The notes beneath the pieces were generated by a model that did not search any database, had not been told where the DNA came from, and was given only the letters and a program-made list of their open reading frames with translations. Below, one piece after another: positions 49,301 through 58,267 of a stretch of 64,000 nucleotides of DNA. Source of the stretch: Phycicoccus sp. HDW14 (lineage in GTDB: Bacteria; Actinomycetota; Actinomycetes; Actinomycetales; Dermatophilaceae); NCBI RefSeq assembly GCF_011383005.1, contig NZ_CP049935.1, positions 1,984,001-2,048,000 of the forward strand, in the 5' to 3' direction. Each line of letters begins with the position of its first letter. Position 1 is the stretch's first letter. The position numbers and the translations under genes are program-made.

Positions 49301-50419
49301 TCAGCCCTCGGCGGCGGCCTTGCCCTGGGCGATCTGCCAGCGGATGCCGGCCTCGATGAAGCCGTCGATGTCGCCGTCGAAGACGCCCGAGGTGTTGCCG
49401 ACCTCGAAGTTCGTGCGCAGGTCCTTGACCATCTGGTACGGGTGCAGGACGTACGAACGCATCTGCTCGCCCCAGCTGGCCTTGACGTCGCCGGCGAGCT
49501 CCTTGCGCTCGGCGGCCTCCTCGGCCTTCTTGAGGAGCAGCAGGCGCGACTGCATGACGCGCAGGGCCGCGGCGCGGTTCTGGATCTGGCTCTTCTCGTT
49601 CTGCATCGAGACGACGGTGCCGGTGGGGAGGTGGGTCATCCGGACGGCGGAGTCGGTGGTGTTGACCGACTGGCCGCCGGGCCCGCTCGAGCGGAAGACG
49701 TCGATCTTCAGGTCGTTCTCGGGGATCTCGATGGTGTCGGTCTGCTCGATGAGCGGGACGACCTCGACGGCGGCGAAGCTGGTCTGGCGGCGGCCCTGGT
49801 TGTCGAACGGGCTGATCCGCACGAGGCGGTGCGTGCCGCCCTCGACGCTGAGGTTGCCGTAGGCGTAGGGCACGTCGACCTCGAAGGTGGCCGACTTCAG
49901 GCCCGCTTCCTCGGCGTAGGAGGTGTCGAGGACCTTGACGGGGTAGCCGTGCCGCTCGGCCCAGCGCAGGTACATCCGCATGAGCATCTCGGCGAAGTCG
50001 GCGGCGTCGACGCCCCCGGCGCCGGCGCGGATGGTGACGACGGCGGCGCGCTCGTCGTACTCGCCGGCGAGCAGGGTGCGGACCTCGAGCTCGCCGACGG
50101 CCTTGCGCACGGTGACGAGCTCCTTCTCGGCCTCGGCGAGGGTTTCGGCGTCGTTCTCCTCCTGGCCCATCTCGACGAGGGCCTCGAGGTCGTCGATGCG
50201 CGTGTCCATGCCGGTGACGCGGTCGTGCTCGGCCTTGGCGCGCGAGAGCCCGGAGGTCACCTGCTGGGCGCGCTCCTGGTCGTCCCAGAGGGCGGGGTCG
50301 GCGGCCTGCTCCTCGAGCTCGGCGATCTGCTGCTCGAGCTTGGCGAGGTCGGTGACCTCCCGGACCGACGCCATCGTGCTGCGCAGGTCCTTGATCTCCT
50401 GGGTGAAGTCGGTGGCCAC
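49301..50419 (-). CDS. prfB: Peptide chain release factor 2
   Basis: The 372-residue RF2 reads UGA and UAA stops. The anticodon-like SPF motif is [15 protein letters not shown], which separates RF2 from RF1. The catalytic GGQ loop is [19 protein letters not shown]. The N-terminal helical domain ([20 protein letters not shown]) is complete. The frame is continuous with no internal TGA near codon 26, so the programmed +1 frameshift of many bacteria is absent. I use GTG 50419; a TTG at 50428 is possible. It heads the cell-division run. Confidence 0.95.
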   Translation of the reverse strand: MATDFTQEIKDLRSTMASVREVTDLAKLEQQIAELEEQAADPALWDDQERAQQVTSGLSRAKAEHDRVTGMDTRIDDLEALVEMGQEENDAETLAEAEKELVTVRKAVGELEVRTLLAGEYDERAAVVTIRAGAGGVDAADFAEMLMRMYLRWAERHGYPVKVLDTSYAEEAGLKSATFEVDVPYAYGNLSVEGGTHRLVRISPFDNQGRRQTSFAAVEVVPLIEQTDTIEIPENDLKIDVFRSSGPGGQSVNTTDSAVRMTHLPTGTVVSMQNEKSQIQNRAAALRVMQSRLLLLKKAEEAAERKELAGDVKASWGEQMRSYVLHPYQMVKDLRTNFEVGNTSGVFDGDIDGFIEAGIRWQIAQGKAAAEG

Positions 50420-50471
50420 GAGGGGCAAGCCTACGGGAGCGGCGGGCGGCCGGCGTCAGCCCCGGGTGCCC

Positions 50472-53069
50472 TCAGGCCCGGCGCATCGCGGCGCGCGTGG
50501 CCTTGTCGGGCAGCTCGGTGGCGCCGACGAGCGACATGGCCCCCCGGAGCCTGGCCTTGACCGCCCGCTTCGTCAGGGCGCGAGCCGCTGCCGCGTCGGG
50601 GAGTCCGGCCGCCTGGTAGAGGGTGATGACCGCTGCCTTCTGCTCGCGGGCCAGCCAGGCGGCGGCTCCTGCCCACTCGTGCAGGGGCGGGTGGGCCACG
50701 CGGGTCCGGCGCGCGAGGGCCGTCGCCCGGACGGGGTCGGCGAGCGCCGTGGCGAGGTCGGCGGGCTCCGGGTAGGCGGCCGCGACGACGGCCGTGACCT
50801 TCCCGAAGCAGGCGACGCCGTCGTACTTCGTGGCGGGCCTCCACTCCGCGCGCAGGGTGGCGAGGGGGTCGGTGTCGGCGACGAGCTCGAGGAACGGGTC
50901 GTCGAGCAGGGTGGCGCGCCAGGACGCCCGACCACCCGCTGCCCGGACGAGGTCGACGCAGGCAGTGGCCAGGTGCTCCGCGGCCTGCACCTGTCGTGGG
51001 TCGGCGGCGGCCGCGGCGTGCTCGACGGCCAGGCCGCAGGCCGCGGTGAACTGGACGGCTCGGTCCGCGACGACGACGTCGGAGGCCACGAGAGGCGGCC
51101 GGCCGTTCCCGGCGAGCAGGCGAAGGCCCCGACGGGCGGTGCGCGCGTTGGCCACGAGGTGCCGTGCGAGGGCCAGGTCTGCCTCACGGACGTCCCGACG
51201 AGCCAGCCCCTCCAGCCGCTTGAGGTCGGCGTCCACCGCACGGAAGGCGCGCCGGGCGGAGGGGGTGGTCAGACCGGCCCAGGTCGGCGTGCCGTCCCCG
51301 GCCAGCTGGAGGTTGGCCCGGGCTGCCGCACGCAACCACCAGAGCCGCCACCGCAGCGGTGACGGCGGGGTCTTCCTCTTCCGGGGCTCGGGGAGTCGGC
51401 TGACGTCAGGGTCGACCGGCAGCAGGGATCCATCGCCCCGGTCGGGCGCGTGGTCCAGCGTCTTGAGCTTCGCGTCGAGCCGGTCGAGGACGCGGATGAG
51501 CTGCGCCGCCTCGCGCGGGCCGGGATAGCTCCGCAGGCGCGCGGCCGCGGCGCCGTGCTGCGCCGTGAGGTTGCCGCGGTCGAGATCGATGGCGGCCTCG
51601 TACAGCTCGCGGGCCGCGGCGATCTCCTCGTCCTCGAGCCGGCGAGCGGCGACGACGCAGAGGGCGAGCGACATCGGGTCGCTCGCCCCGTAGAGACGGG
51701 CCTTCGCAGCTTCCCGGGACGTGACCCGCTCGACGAGGACGACGGCGGCGACGGCCGTGGCCACGTCGCGGGCGCTGCTCGCCAGCTCGTCCGCGGTGGG
51801 GGTCGTCGCGTCGAGGCAGAAGACGTGCCCGTCGACGGCGCGGGTCCTCGCCACGCGCTGCCCGGACCAGAGGGCGACGACGGCGGAGACCGGCTTGCCC
51901 TTCTCGCCGGTGAGGACGACGCGCACGGTGTCGGAGACGCGGAGCCGGACGAGGTTCCACACCGTCAGCACGAGCTTCGCGAGGGCGTTCGAGGTGGCCG
52001 CGGAGAGTGCCGCGGTCAGACCGCTGTTCGCGACGTCGGTCCCCTGCGGCACGAAAGCGCCCGCCGACCGGTCGGCGCCGAGCACTCCGATCTCGTCGAC
52101 GACGCGCGCCGCGAAACCCTCGGTCGACGTGCCCGTGACCTCGATGGTCACGGGCATCCGGTCGCGCTGGACGTTGGCGGCGACCCATCCGAGCAGGGCA
52201 GCGAGGGCGCAGGTGAGGACGAGGGCCAGGACCGTCGCCGTTCCGCGGGTGGGCCATCCGCCGTCCCAGGGCGTCACGGCGTCCCACCACTCCCCCAGCC
52301 GATGGGTGGTGCGGGGGCTCGAGCGGAGCACGACGAGCGCGACGGCGCCGAGCAGCACGGCCGTGGCCGCGAGGGCCAGGGAGGTGCGGCGCATCCGGAC
52401 CCGCCAGCGAAGCCAGACCGAGACCCAGGCGCCGACCGCGAACGAGAGCGCGAGCAGCAGCAGGGTCGGCAGCAGGTCCTTGCCGACGCTGTCGGTGACG
52501 ACGGTGGCCGGGTCGGCCTGCTCGGCCTCCGTGAGCGCGACGAGGCCCTGTTCCCGGCACTTCTTCGCTGCCTCGACGTCCTCGAGGGCGTCGTACACCG
52601 CCTGCGCCCGGGCGAACTCGCCGCGAGCGGTGGCCCGTTCGGCGGCGGCGCAGAGTGTCGGTTGCGCCGGGGTCTTCGCCGTCCCCACGAGCGCGGTGGC
52701 CTCGGCGTTGTCGCCGTCGAGGGTGTGGGCGGCCGACGCCAGCAACGCCTTGGTCGTCGGGTCGGCGGTCGTCTTGGCGCGGGCCACGAGGTTGCTCGCC
52801 GCCTCGCGCCGGGTCCGGCTCTGCGCGATCGCCTCCGGGCAGGCGCGATCTGCGTCGACCTCGGGGGAAGGACCCTTCCCTCCGTCCAGCGCCGCCGCGA
52901 TGGTCGTCGCGTCGTCCAGGTCGCCGGTGGCCACGAGGGCGGCGACGACGGCGCAGCCGGCAGGATCGGCGGTCGGGACTGCGCCTGTGGCGGCGACCGG
53001 CGCGGAGAGGGTGAGCAGCGCCGCACACGCCACTGCCGCCGCCAGCCGGTGCTCGACCCCCCAACCCAT
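50472..53069 (-). CDS. Large membrane protein of unknown function (865 aa)
   Basis: The protein has a signal-like N-terminus (LAAAVACAALLTLSAPVAA), then an extracytoplasmic Ala-rich helical region of about 170 residues with cysteines. Three membrane helices follow (TLLLLALSFAVGAWVSVWL, LALAATAVLLGAVALVVL, VLALVLTCALAALLGWVAA). A long C-terminal soluble region comes next. It contains VTIEVTGTSTEGFAARVVDE, a mixed alpha/beta part (VWNLVRLRVSDTVRVVLTG) and repeated helical hairpins resembling TPR/armadillo solenoids. No catalytic motif is evident. I do not recognise a family. It is separate from prfB by 52 bases and follows the gntP terminator. Confidence 0.8.
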   Translation of the reverse strand: MGWGVEHRLAAAVACAALLTLSAPVAATGAVPTADPAGCAVVAALVATGDLDDATTIAAALDGGKGPSPEVDADRACPEAIAQSRTRREAASNLVARAKTTADPTTKALLASAAHTLDGDNAEATALVGTAKTPAQPTLCAAAERATARGEFARAQAVYDALEDVEAAKKCREQGLVALTEAEQADPATVVTDSVGKDLLPTLLLLALSFAVGAWVSVWLRWRVRMRRTSLALAATAVLLGAVALVVLRSSPRTTHRLGEWWDAVTPWDGGWPTRGTATVLALVLTCALAALLGWVAANVQRDRMPVTIEVTGTSTEGFAARVVDEIGVLGADRSAGAFVPQGTDVANSGLTAALSAATSNALAKLVLTVWNLVRLRVSDTVRVVLTGEKGKPVSAVVALWSGQRVARTRAVDGHVFCLDATTPTADELASSARDVATAVAAVVLVERVTSREAAKARLYGASDPMSLALCVVAARRLEDEEIAAARELYEAAIDLDRGNLTAQHGAAAARLRSYPGPREAAQLIRVLDRLDAKLKTLDHAPDRGDGSLLPVDPDVSRLPEPRKRKTPPSPLRWRLWWLRAAARANLQLAGDGTPTWAGLTTPSARRAFRAVDADLKRLEGLARRDVREADLALARHLVANARTARRGLRLLAGNGRPPLVASDVVVADRAVQFTAACGLAVEHAAAAADPRQVQAAEHLATACVDLVRAAGGRASWRATLLDDPFLELVADTDPLATLRAEWRPATKYDGVACFGKVTAVVAAAYPEPADLATALADPVRATALARRTRVAHPPLHEWAGAAAWLAREQKAAVITLYQAAGLPDAAAARALTKRAVKARLRGAMSLVGATELPDKATRAAMRRA

Positions 53070-53092
53070 GGGCCCGAGTATCGAGTGCGGCG

Positions 53093-53124
53093 AGGGGCCC
53101 GGTCCATAGTCCGACCGGGCCCCT
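53093..53124. terminator. Terminator hairpin of the gluconate operon
   Basis: AGGGGCCCGGTC (53093-53104) and GACCGGGCCCCT (53113-53124) form a perfect 12-bp stem with an 8-base loop. It lies 19 bases beyond the gntP stop on the minus strand. Confidence 0.88.
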
Positions 53125-53142
53125 CACCAGCGCGTTCGTCCG

Positions 53143-54545
53143 CTAGACGACGAGACCGACGAGCAGCACGACGACCAGGCCGGTCACCGACAGCAGGGTC
53201 TCCATCGCCGACCACGACTTGATGGTCTGGCCGACGCTCAGGCCGAAGTACTCCTTGACGAGCCAGAAGCCGGCGTCGTTGACGTGGCTGAAGAACACCG
53301 AGCCGGCACCGATGGCGAGGACGAGCAGCGAGACCTCGGCGGCCGGCAGACCGGCGGCGATCGGGGCGAGGATGCCCGAGGCGGTGACGGTGGCCACCGT
53401 GGCCGAGCCGGTCGCGAGCCGGATGAGGACGGCGACGACCCAGGCCAGCAGCAGCACCGAGATGCCGCTCGTGCGCACCCAGTCGGCGACGAGCTCGCCG
53501 ATGCCGGTGTCGACGAGGGTCTGCTTGAAGCCACCGCCGGCGGCGACGATGAGCAGGATGCCGGCGATCGGCGGGAGGGAGGACTCCAGGCTCTTGCCCA
53601 TCTCCTTCATGCCCATGCCGGCGCCGCGGCCGAGGGTGGCCATCCCGACGAAGACGGCGATGAGCAGGGCGATGACCGGCGTCCCGATGAAGTCGAGCAC
53701 GGTCCGGACGGGGGTGTCCTCGGCGGCGAAGATGTCGGCGAGCGCCTTGCCCATCATCAGGACGACGGGGGTGAGGACGGCGAACAGGGTGGTGCCGAAC
53801 GACGGTCGGCGCGAACGGGACTCGCGCTGGTCCTCGTCGGTGTCGAACATGTGCGGCGCGGGGACGTCGACCCAGCGGCCGGCGACCTTGGCGAACAGCG
53901 GGCCGGCGACGGCGATGGTCGGGAGGGCCACGAGGACGCCGAGGCCGAGGGTGATGCCGAGGTTGGCCTTGAGCGCGTCGATGGCCACGAGCGGGCCGGG
54001 GTGCGGCGGCACGAGACCGTGCATCGCCGAGAGGCCTGCGAGCGCCGGGATGCCGACCTTGACGATGGAGACCTGGGCACGCCGGGCGACGAGGAAGATC
54101 ACCGGCATCAGGAGGACGAGGCCGATCTCGAAGAACATCGGCAGGCCGATGAGCGCGCCGACGCCGGCCATCGCCCACGGCAGCGTCCGCGGGGAGGAGC
54201 GTCCGATGAGGGTGTCGACGATCTCGTCGGCGCCCCGGAGTCGGCGAGCAGCTTGCCGAACATCGCACCAAGGGCGATCAGCGTGCCGACGCCCGCGGCG
54301 GTCGAGCCGAAGCCCTTGGTGAACGAGTCGACGACGTCGGCCATCTGCACCCCGGCGACGGCGCCGACGGTCAGGGAGCCGAGGGTCAGGCCGAGGAACG
54401 GGTGGATCTTGAACTTCGTGATGAGCACGACGATGACGGCGATGCCGAGCAGGGCCGCCGGCACCAGGCGGCTCGCCGGGATCGCGGCGGCGGCCTCGTC
54501 GGCGGCCCCGAGGGCCGGGAACAACAGGCTGGACAGGTCGGTCAT
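53143..54545 (-). CDS. gntP: GntP-family gluconate permease (one apparent frameshift)
   Basis: One base added in the C run 54233-54236 gives a 467-residue permease. It has about 12 to 14 helices and GntP hallmarks: HPFLGLTLGSLTVGAVAG, GVGTLIALGAMFGKLLADSG, then PMFFEIGLVLLMPVIFLVAR, MHGLVPPHPGPLVAIDALKA, GILLIVAAGGGFKQTLVDTG and SGSATVATVTASGILAP-like sequence. FFSHVNDAGFWLVKEYFGLS is a strong signature. It imports gluconate or related sugar acids. The ATG overlaps the gntK stop in ATGA. A hairpin terminates the operon. Confidence 0.92.
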
Positions 54546-55066
54546 CGGAGGGTTCCGTCCTTCGGGGCGAGGGTGTGCAGGGACTGCTCGACGAGCTCGT
54601 CGACGGGGGCGCTGACGTCGAGGACGGCGCCGGTCTCGTCGGGCTCGAGCGGCTCGAGGGTGGCGAACTGGCTGTCGACGAGGGCGCTCGGCATGAAGTG
54701 GCCGGGGCGTCCCTCGACGCGGGCGGCGATGACGTCGCGGTCGCCGTGGAGGTGGAGGAAGAAGGCGTGCGTCGCGTGCTCGCGCAGGACGTCGCGGTAG
54801 GGTCGCCGCAGGGCCGAGCAGGAGACCACTCCCCCGCCGGCCGTGTGCTCGTCGAGCCAGGCGGCGATGGTCCGCAGCCAGGGGGCGCGGTCCTCGTCGG
54901 TCAGGGGCACGCCGGCGGCCATCTTCGTGACGTTCTCCGGCGGGTGGAAGTCGTCGGCGTCGGCGAACGGCACCCGGAGACGTTGGGCCAGCGCAGCACC
55001 CACGGTGGTCTTCCCGGATCCGGACACCCCCATGACGACGACGAGGGGCGGTGAGGTGGTGGTCAT
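54542..55066 (-). CDS. gntK: Gluconokinase
   Basis: The 174-residue kinase phosphorylates gluconate to 6-phosphogluconate for the pentose phosphate pathway. Walker A is GVSGSGKTTVGAALAQRL. FADADDFHPPENVTKMAAGVPLTDEDRAPWL is the substrate-binding segment (given here as a span of about 31 residues in family terms; key residues are D, H and K). CSALRRPYRDVLR and EGRPGHFMPSALVDSQ are typical of GntK. It starts at ATG 55066 and overlaps gntP. The divergent regulator and the palindrome upstream suggest induction by gluconate. Confidence 0.95.
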   Translation of the reverse strand: MTTTSPPLVVVMGVSGSGKTTVGAALAQRLRVPFADADDFHPPENVTKMAAGVPLTDEDRAPWLRTIAAWLDEHTAGGGVVSCSALRRPYRDVLREHATHAFFLHLHGDRDVIAARVEGRPGHFMPSALVDSQFATLEPLEPDETGAVLDVSAPVDELVEQSLHTLAPKDGTLR

Positions 55067-55166
55067 GCTGCGCGACTCCTGTGTCGGCGGGCCCTCGGCG
55101 GTGAGAGGCGGTCGTCGATCAGGATGGAGCATTACGTCCGATTTATCAAGAGGAGAGCGCAAGAAA

Positions 55167-55183
55167 CTCCGAGTACATCGGAG
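55167..55183. promoter_or_regulatory. Palindromic operator-like site of the gluconate operon
   Basis: CTCCGAGTACATCGGAG has 6-bp arms around GTACA. It lies 39 bases before the gntR ATG and about 100 bases before the gntK start, in the divergent intergenic region. FadR-type GntR regulators bind short palindromes of this kind and often control themselves. This is the best candidate by position and symmetry only. Confidence 0.45.
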
Positions 55184-55221
55184 GGGTGCCGCGATACGTC
55201 GGCGTCTGGCACGCTGTGGCC

Positions 55222-55959
55222 ATGACCTCCACCCCGCCCGCCGACGGGCCGTCGCGCACCCCCGGGGTGGGGCTGCACGGCGACGTGCTCGACGTGCTCG
55301 GGGCCGAGATCGTGTCCGGCGCGGCACCGGTCGGCTCGGTGCTGCGCATCGACCGGCTCGACGAGCGCTTCGGCGTCTCCCGCTCGGTGGTCCGCGAGGC
55401 CGTCCGGGTCCTGTCGTCGATGGGGCTGGTCGAGACGCGCCGCCGCGTGGGGGTGATGGTGCGCCCGCGCACCGAGTGGAACGTCTTCGACCCCCGGGTC
55501 ATCCGATGGCGGCTCGACGGCCCCGGTCGCGAAGAGCAGCTGCTCTCACTCGGCGAGCTGCGGCGCGGGTTCGAGCCCGTGGCAGCGGGTCTGGCCGCCG
55601 AACGCGCCACCGGCGAGCAGTGCGCGCGGATGGCGGCCGCCGTCATGGAGATGCAGGTGCAGGCTCGCGCCCGCGACCTCGAGGCCTACCTCGCCGCCGA
55701 CCAGGTCTTCCACGCGACGATGCTCGAGGCGTCCGGCAACGAGATGCTCGCCGCCCTCGCCGGGGTGGTCGGCGAGGTGCTCGCCGGGCGGACCCACCAC
55801 GACCTCATGCCGGCGCGCCCCCGCCAGGTCGCCATCCGGCTGCACTCCGACGTGGCCCAGGCCATCGGGGCCGGTGACGCCGTGGCGGCGACCGCCGCCA
55901 TGACGGCGATCATCGACGAGGCGAGCGCCGCGGTGCGCTCGGCCGCCGACGACGCCTGA
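55222..55959 (+). CDS. GntR-family (FadR/FCD-type) transcriptional regulator
   Basis: The 245-residue protein has an N-terminal GntR winged helix-turn-helix (LHGDVLDVLGAEIVSGAAP, RLDERFGVSRSVVREAVRVL, GLVETRRRVGVMVRPR). A C-terminal FCD effector domain follows, with LLSLGELRRGFEPVAAGLAA, DQVFHATMLEASGNEMLAAL and HSDVAQAIGAGD, whose Asp and His residues usually bind metal and the acid ligand. It is divergent from gntK-gntP, so it probably represses them and responds to gluconate or 6-phosphogluconate. ATG 55222 is chosen over an upstream frame that would overlap the palindrome. Confidence 0.92.
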   Translation: MTSTPPADGPSRTPGVGLHGDVLDVLGAEIVSGAAPVGSVLRIDRLDERFGVSRSVVREAVRVLSSMGLVETRRRVGVMVRPRTEWNVFDPRVIRWRLDGPGREEQLLSLGELRRGFEPVAAGLAAERATGEQCARMAAAVMEMQVQARARDLEAYLAADQVFHATMLEASGNEMLAALAGVVGEVLAGRTHHDLMPARPRQVAIRLHSDVAQAIGAGDAVAATAAMTAIIDEASAAVRSAADDA

Positions 55960-56162
55960 GGCTCCTGCCCGCCGGTGTCGTGGCGGCCCGGCCGGGGAGT
56001 CCCGGACGATTTCTCAAGGGCGTGTATCAGGACGCCCCCGGCACCACTCTTCTCGTGCGACGGCCCGGACAGGGCCGGTCGGCACGAGGTGGCCTCTGGC
56101 GGGGTTCGTGTGCCGACGCGGTCCGAAGGGGCAGGCGCGCAGGGGCGCCGGCGTCCGGGGCG

Positions 56163-56197
56163 GTGGGGCGATCGGGAGCAGGGCCCGGTCGCCCCAC
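56163..56197. terminator. Hairpin between gntR and the Ser-repeat gene
   Basis: GTGGGGCGA (56163-56171) and TCGCCCCAC (56189-56197) form a perfect 9-bp stem. It lies 39 bases beyond the stop of the minus-strand gene at 56236 and about 200 bases after gntR. The intervening 55960-56162 holds no gene that I can support. Confidence 0.55.
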
Positions 56198-56235
56198 GAC
56201 CACGTCCGGGGGCGTTTGCGATCGGCCGTCCGGGC

Positions 56236-56553
56236 TCAGTCGAGCGGGAGCACGCGGTGGCTCCGCCCTGAGCTGCGATAGGAGAGCACGGAGCGTCGGC
56301 TCTGCGCCGAGAGCAGGCTGGCGTCGCTCTGGTGGCTCAGGGCCGAGAAGCGCGACATGTTGGACAGCGCCGACAGCAGGCTCATCGAGGACCCGATGCT
56401 GAACGCGGACGCGAACGAGCCGATGCTGGCGACCGACAGGACCGAGCCGATGCTGCCGATCGACAGCACCGAGCCGCGCGAGCCGATGGACAGGAAGCTG
56501 TCGGTCGAGGCGATGCACCACTTGCCACGCAGGGCCTTCGGGACGTCGCTCAT
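56236..56553 (-). CDS. Small (XXS)n tripeptide-repeat protein
   Basis: The 105-residue protein has a short start (MSDVPKALRGKWCIASTD), then serine at every third position from residue 16 to residue 94: 27 consecutive serines with period three. The intervening pairs are mainly hydrophobic or Gly (FL, IG, VL, LL, AL), turning polar and basic near the end (HQ, DA, RR, YR). There is no signal peptide. A period-three pattern could form a polyproline-II-like bundle, a triangular beta-solenoid or a multimeric fibre. Function is unknown. It stands alone between gntR and the Tad pilus operon. Confidence 0.75.
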   Translation of the reverse strand: MSDVPKALRGKWCIASTDSFLSIGSRGSVLSIGSIGSVLSVASIGSFASAFSIGSSMSLLSALSNMSRFSALSHQSDASLLSAQSRRSVLSYRSSGRSHRVLPLD

Positions 56554-56681
56554 GGCGGCGACGCTACGCGCGGCGGCCGCCGCGCGGAACCCCGCGGCAC
56601 CTTCCCCGGGGAGCGTTCACCGGGTGATGACCCGGTCGGCCCTCCCGCGGGCGCTTGCGGCCTCACCGCCAGGCCGGCCGC

Positions 56682-57161
56682 TCACGGGAGGACGAGGTCG
56701 GAGCGCGCCCGCGACGTGACGTGGATGGTGATGCTCACCCCGAGCTCGCGCAGCGCGCCACCGACCATCGGCAGCTCGGCCTCGCCGGTGAGGTCGACGA
56801 CGGCGGTCCTTCCGTCCGGCGTCCCGGTGGCCGGCCCGAGCCGCCAGCCGACGACTCCCGGCGGCCGCTCGAGGCCGCCGACGTAGGAGGCCGCCCGTTG
56901 CCGGACCGAGGCGTTGCTCAGCGGCACCGACTCACCCACGCCCTGCCGGTAGGCGCTGTCGTCGAGGCCGTTGGCCGCCGAGAGGGCCGCGCCGTCGGCG
57001 ACGTCGAGCAGCCGCATCCGGGCGAGGTGCGCCGCGGTGACCGCGACCGTCCCGGAGATGAGCAGCATCGCGACGACGGCGAGGCCGAGCACGTAGACCG
57101 TGATCGTCCCCCGCTCGTCGCGCCGCGGCCCCGGCCGACCGACTCCCACCGTGGCGCTCAC
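56682..57161 (-). CDS. TadE/TadG-like Flp pilus-assembly protein
   Basis: The 159-residue protein starts at GTG 57161, overlapping the upstream stop in GTGA. A short charged N-terminus (RRDERGTITV) leads into one membrane helix (VYVLGLAVVAMLLISGTVAV), then a small extracytoplasmic domain beginning HLARMRLLDVADGAALSAAN. This matches the actinobacterial TadG-like pseudopilin group at the end of tad operons. The DERG motif before the helix is probably a prepilin-type processing site. It is the last gene of the locus. Confidence 0.8.
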   Translation of the reverse strand: MSATVGVGRPGPRRDERGTITVYVLGLAVVAMLLISGTVAVTAAHLARMRLLDVADGAALSAANGLDDSAYRQGVGESVPLSNASVRQRAASYVGGLERPPGVVGWRLGPATGTPDGRTAVVDLTGEAELPMVGGALRELGVSITIHVTSRARSDLVLP

Positions 57162-57631
57162 GGCAGGCCCCGGAAGCGGTCGACGGTCGAGACGTGCGAC
57201 GCCGACACGGGCACGCTCAGCGGGATGACGTCGCGGACGAAGGCCGGCACGAGCGGCAACGGGACCCGGACCGTCGCCGTCGTCTCGACCCGGCCGTCCG
57301 GACGCAGGCACGGGGTGCCGTCGCAGGCCAGCTCGAGCCGGCCGACGTCGCCGAACCGCTGGTCCTCGAAGGCGATGCGCGCCGCGGCGCGGGCCCGGGC
57401 GGCGGCGTCCTCGCCGGTGTCGGCCGTGACGTAGGCGCGACCGGCCTCTCGCGAGGCCTGGCTCACCGCGTAGGCCCCGGCCTGCACCCGGCCGAGGAGC
57501 AGCACGAGGTACACGAGCGGGATGAGCAGGAGCACGGCCAGGGTGACGAACTCGACGACGGCGCTGCCCCGCTCGTCGCGCGCGCCGCGGCCGGCACTGC
57601 GGTCGCGACCCCGAGGCCGGGCCGCCCTCAC
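57158..57631 (-). CDS. TadE-like pseudopilin
   Basis: The 157-residue protein has a basic leader, DERGSAVVEF, then a hydrophobic helix (VTLAVLLLIPLVYLVLLLG). DERG followed by a Val-Glu-Phe beginning is the TadE prepilin motif, with the Glu at position +5 of the mature protein. The rest is a small extracytoplasmic domain with one cysteine pair (LACDGTPCLR). It is translated by 4-base overlaps on both sides. It is expected to be a minor pilin or assembly factor. Confidence 0.85.
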   Translation of the reverse strand: MRAARPRGRDRSAGRGARDERGSAVVEFVTLAVLLLIPLVYLVLLLGRVQAGAYAVSQASREAGRAYVTADTGEDAAARARAAARIAFEDQRFGDVGRLELACDGTPCLRPDGRVETTATVRVPLPLVPAFVRDVIPLSVPVSASHVSTVDRFRGLP

Positions 57632-58014
57632 TGGTCCTCCGCGAAGGCCCGGCCCACGACGTCGATGCTGCCCTCGGGACCGAGGAGGCCGAGCACCGGC
57701 ACGGGGGCGACGACGCGGACCTCGACCACCCGCACCCCGTCGACGACCGCCTCCCGGGAGGACACCGACCGGGCGTAGCGCGGCGAGAGGGAGGCGCTGA
57801 CCAGCTCCTGGGTGCGGGCCACGGCCTGGCCGGGCACCGCGTCGGCCCGCGCGCCGGCCCGGGCCCCCTCGGACGCGCAGGAGATGAGGGTGTTGCGGGC
57901 GTGCAGCGCCAGCCCGAGCTGCAGCAGCGCGAGCACGATGGCGAGCACGAGCACGGAGACCATCGCGAAGTCGGCGACGGCCGCACCGCGCTCCTCCCGC
58001 AGGGCTCCGGGCAC
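57628..58014 (-). CDS. TadE-like pseudopilin 2
   Basis: The 128-residue protein has REERGAAVADF followed by a membrane helix (AMVSVLVLAIVLALLQLGLAL) and an extracytoplasmic part (ARNTLISCASEGARAGARAD). It is another TadE-family minor pilin. The start is uncertain: GTG 58014 leaves a 9-base gap after the upstream gene, while a CTG at 58026 would keep the CTGA overlap seen elsewhere in the operon. I use GTG. Confidence 0.8.
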   Translation of the reverse strand: MPGALREERGAAVADFAMVSVLVLAIVLALLQLGLALHARNTLISCASEGARAGARADAVPGQAVARTQELVSASLSPRYARSVSSREAVVDGVRVVEVRVVAPVPVLGLLGPEGSIDVVGRAFAEDQ

Positions 58015-58022
58015 GGACGGGC

Positions 58023-58241
58023 TCAGCCCGTGACCGAGCTCAGCGCGCTCTTGAACATCGAGACGAGCTGGTCGCGGGCCACGGCCCACAGGACGGTGAC
58101 GAGCCCGGCGGTCATCAGGGTGATGAGCACCCAGCCGGGGACGTCGCCGCGCTCGTCACGGGCGACGTGCCGGCGTTCGGCGCGGCCCAACAGGTGGAAC
58201 ACCGCGACGTGTGCGCGCGCGGCGGCTCTCGTGGGGGTCAT
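58023..58241 (-). CDS. Flp-like major pilin candidate (72 aa)
   Basis: The 72-residue protein has a basic N-terminus, DERGDVPGWV and one membrane helix (LITLMTAGLVTVLWAVA), ending QLVSMFKSALSSVTG. Size, the DERG site and position in the operon suit the Flp pilin or a DUF4244-like small pilin. The sequence after the site is Asp-Val-Pro rather than the usual Thr-x-x-Glu-Tyr, so identity as the major pilin is inferred from context. Confidence 0.7.
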   Translation of the reverse strand: MTPTRAAARAHVAVFHLLGRAERRHVARDERGDVPGWVLITLMTAGLVTVLWAVARDQLVSMFKSALSSVTG

Positions 58242-58267
58242 GTCGGTCCTCTCTCGGGTCGTGCGGG

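Noticed and set aside
49301-50419. Programmed +1 frameshift in prfB
   Set aside because: The frame is continuous with no internal TGA near the usual site.
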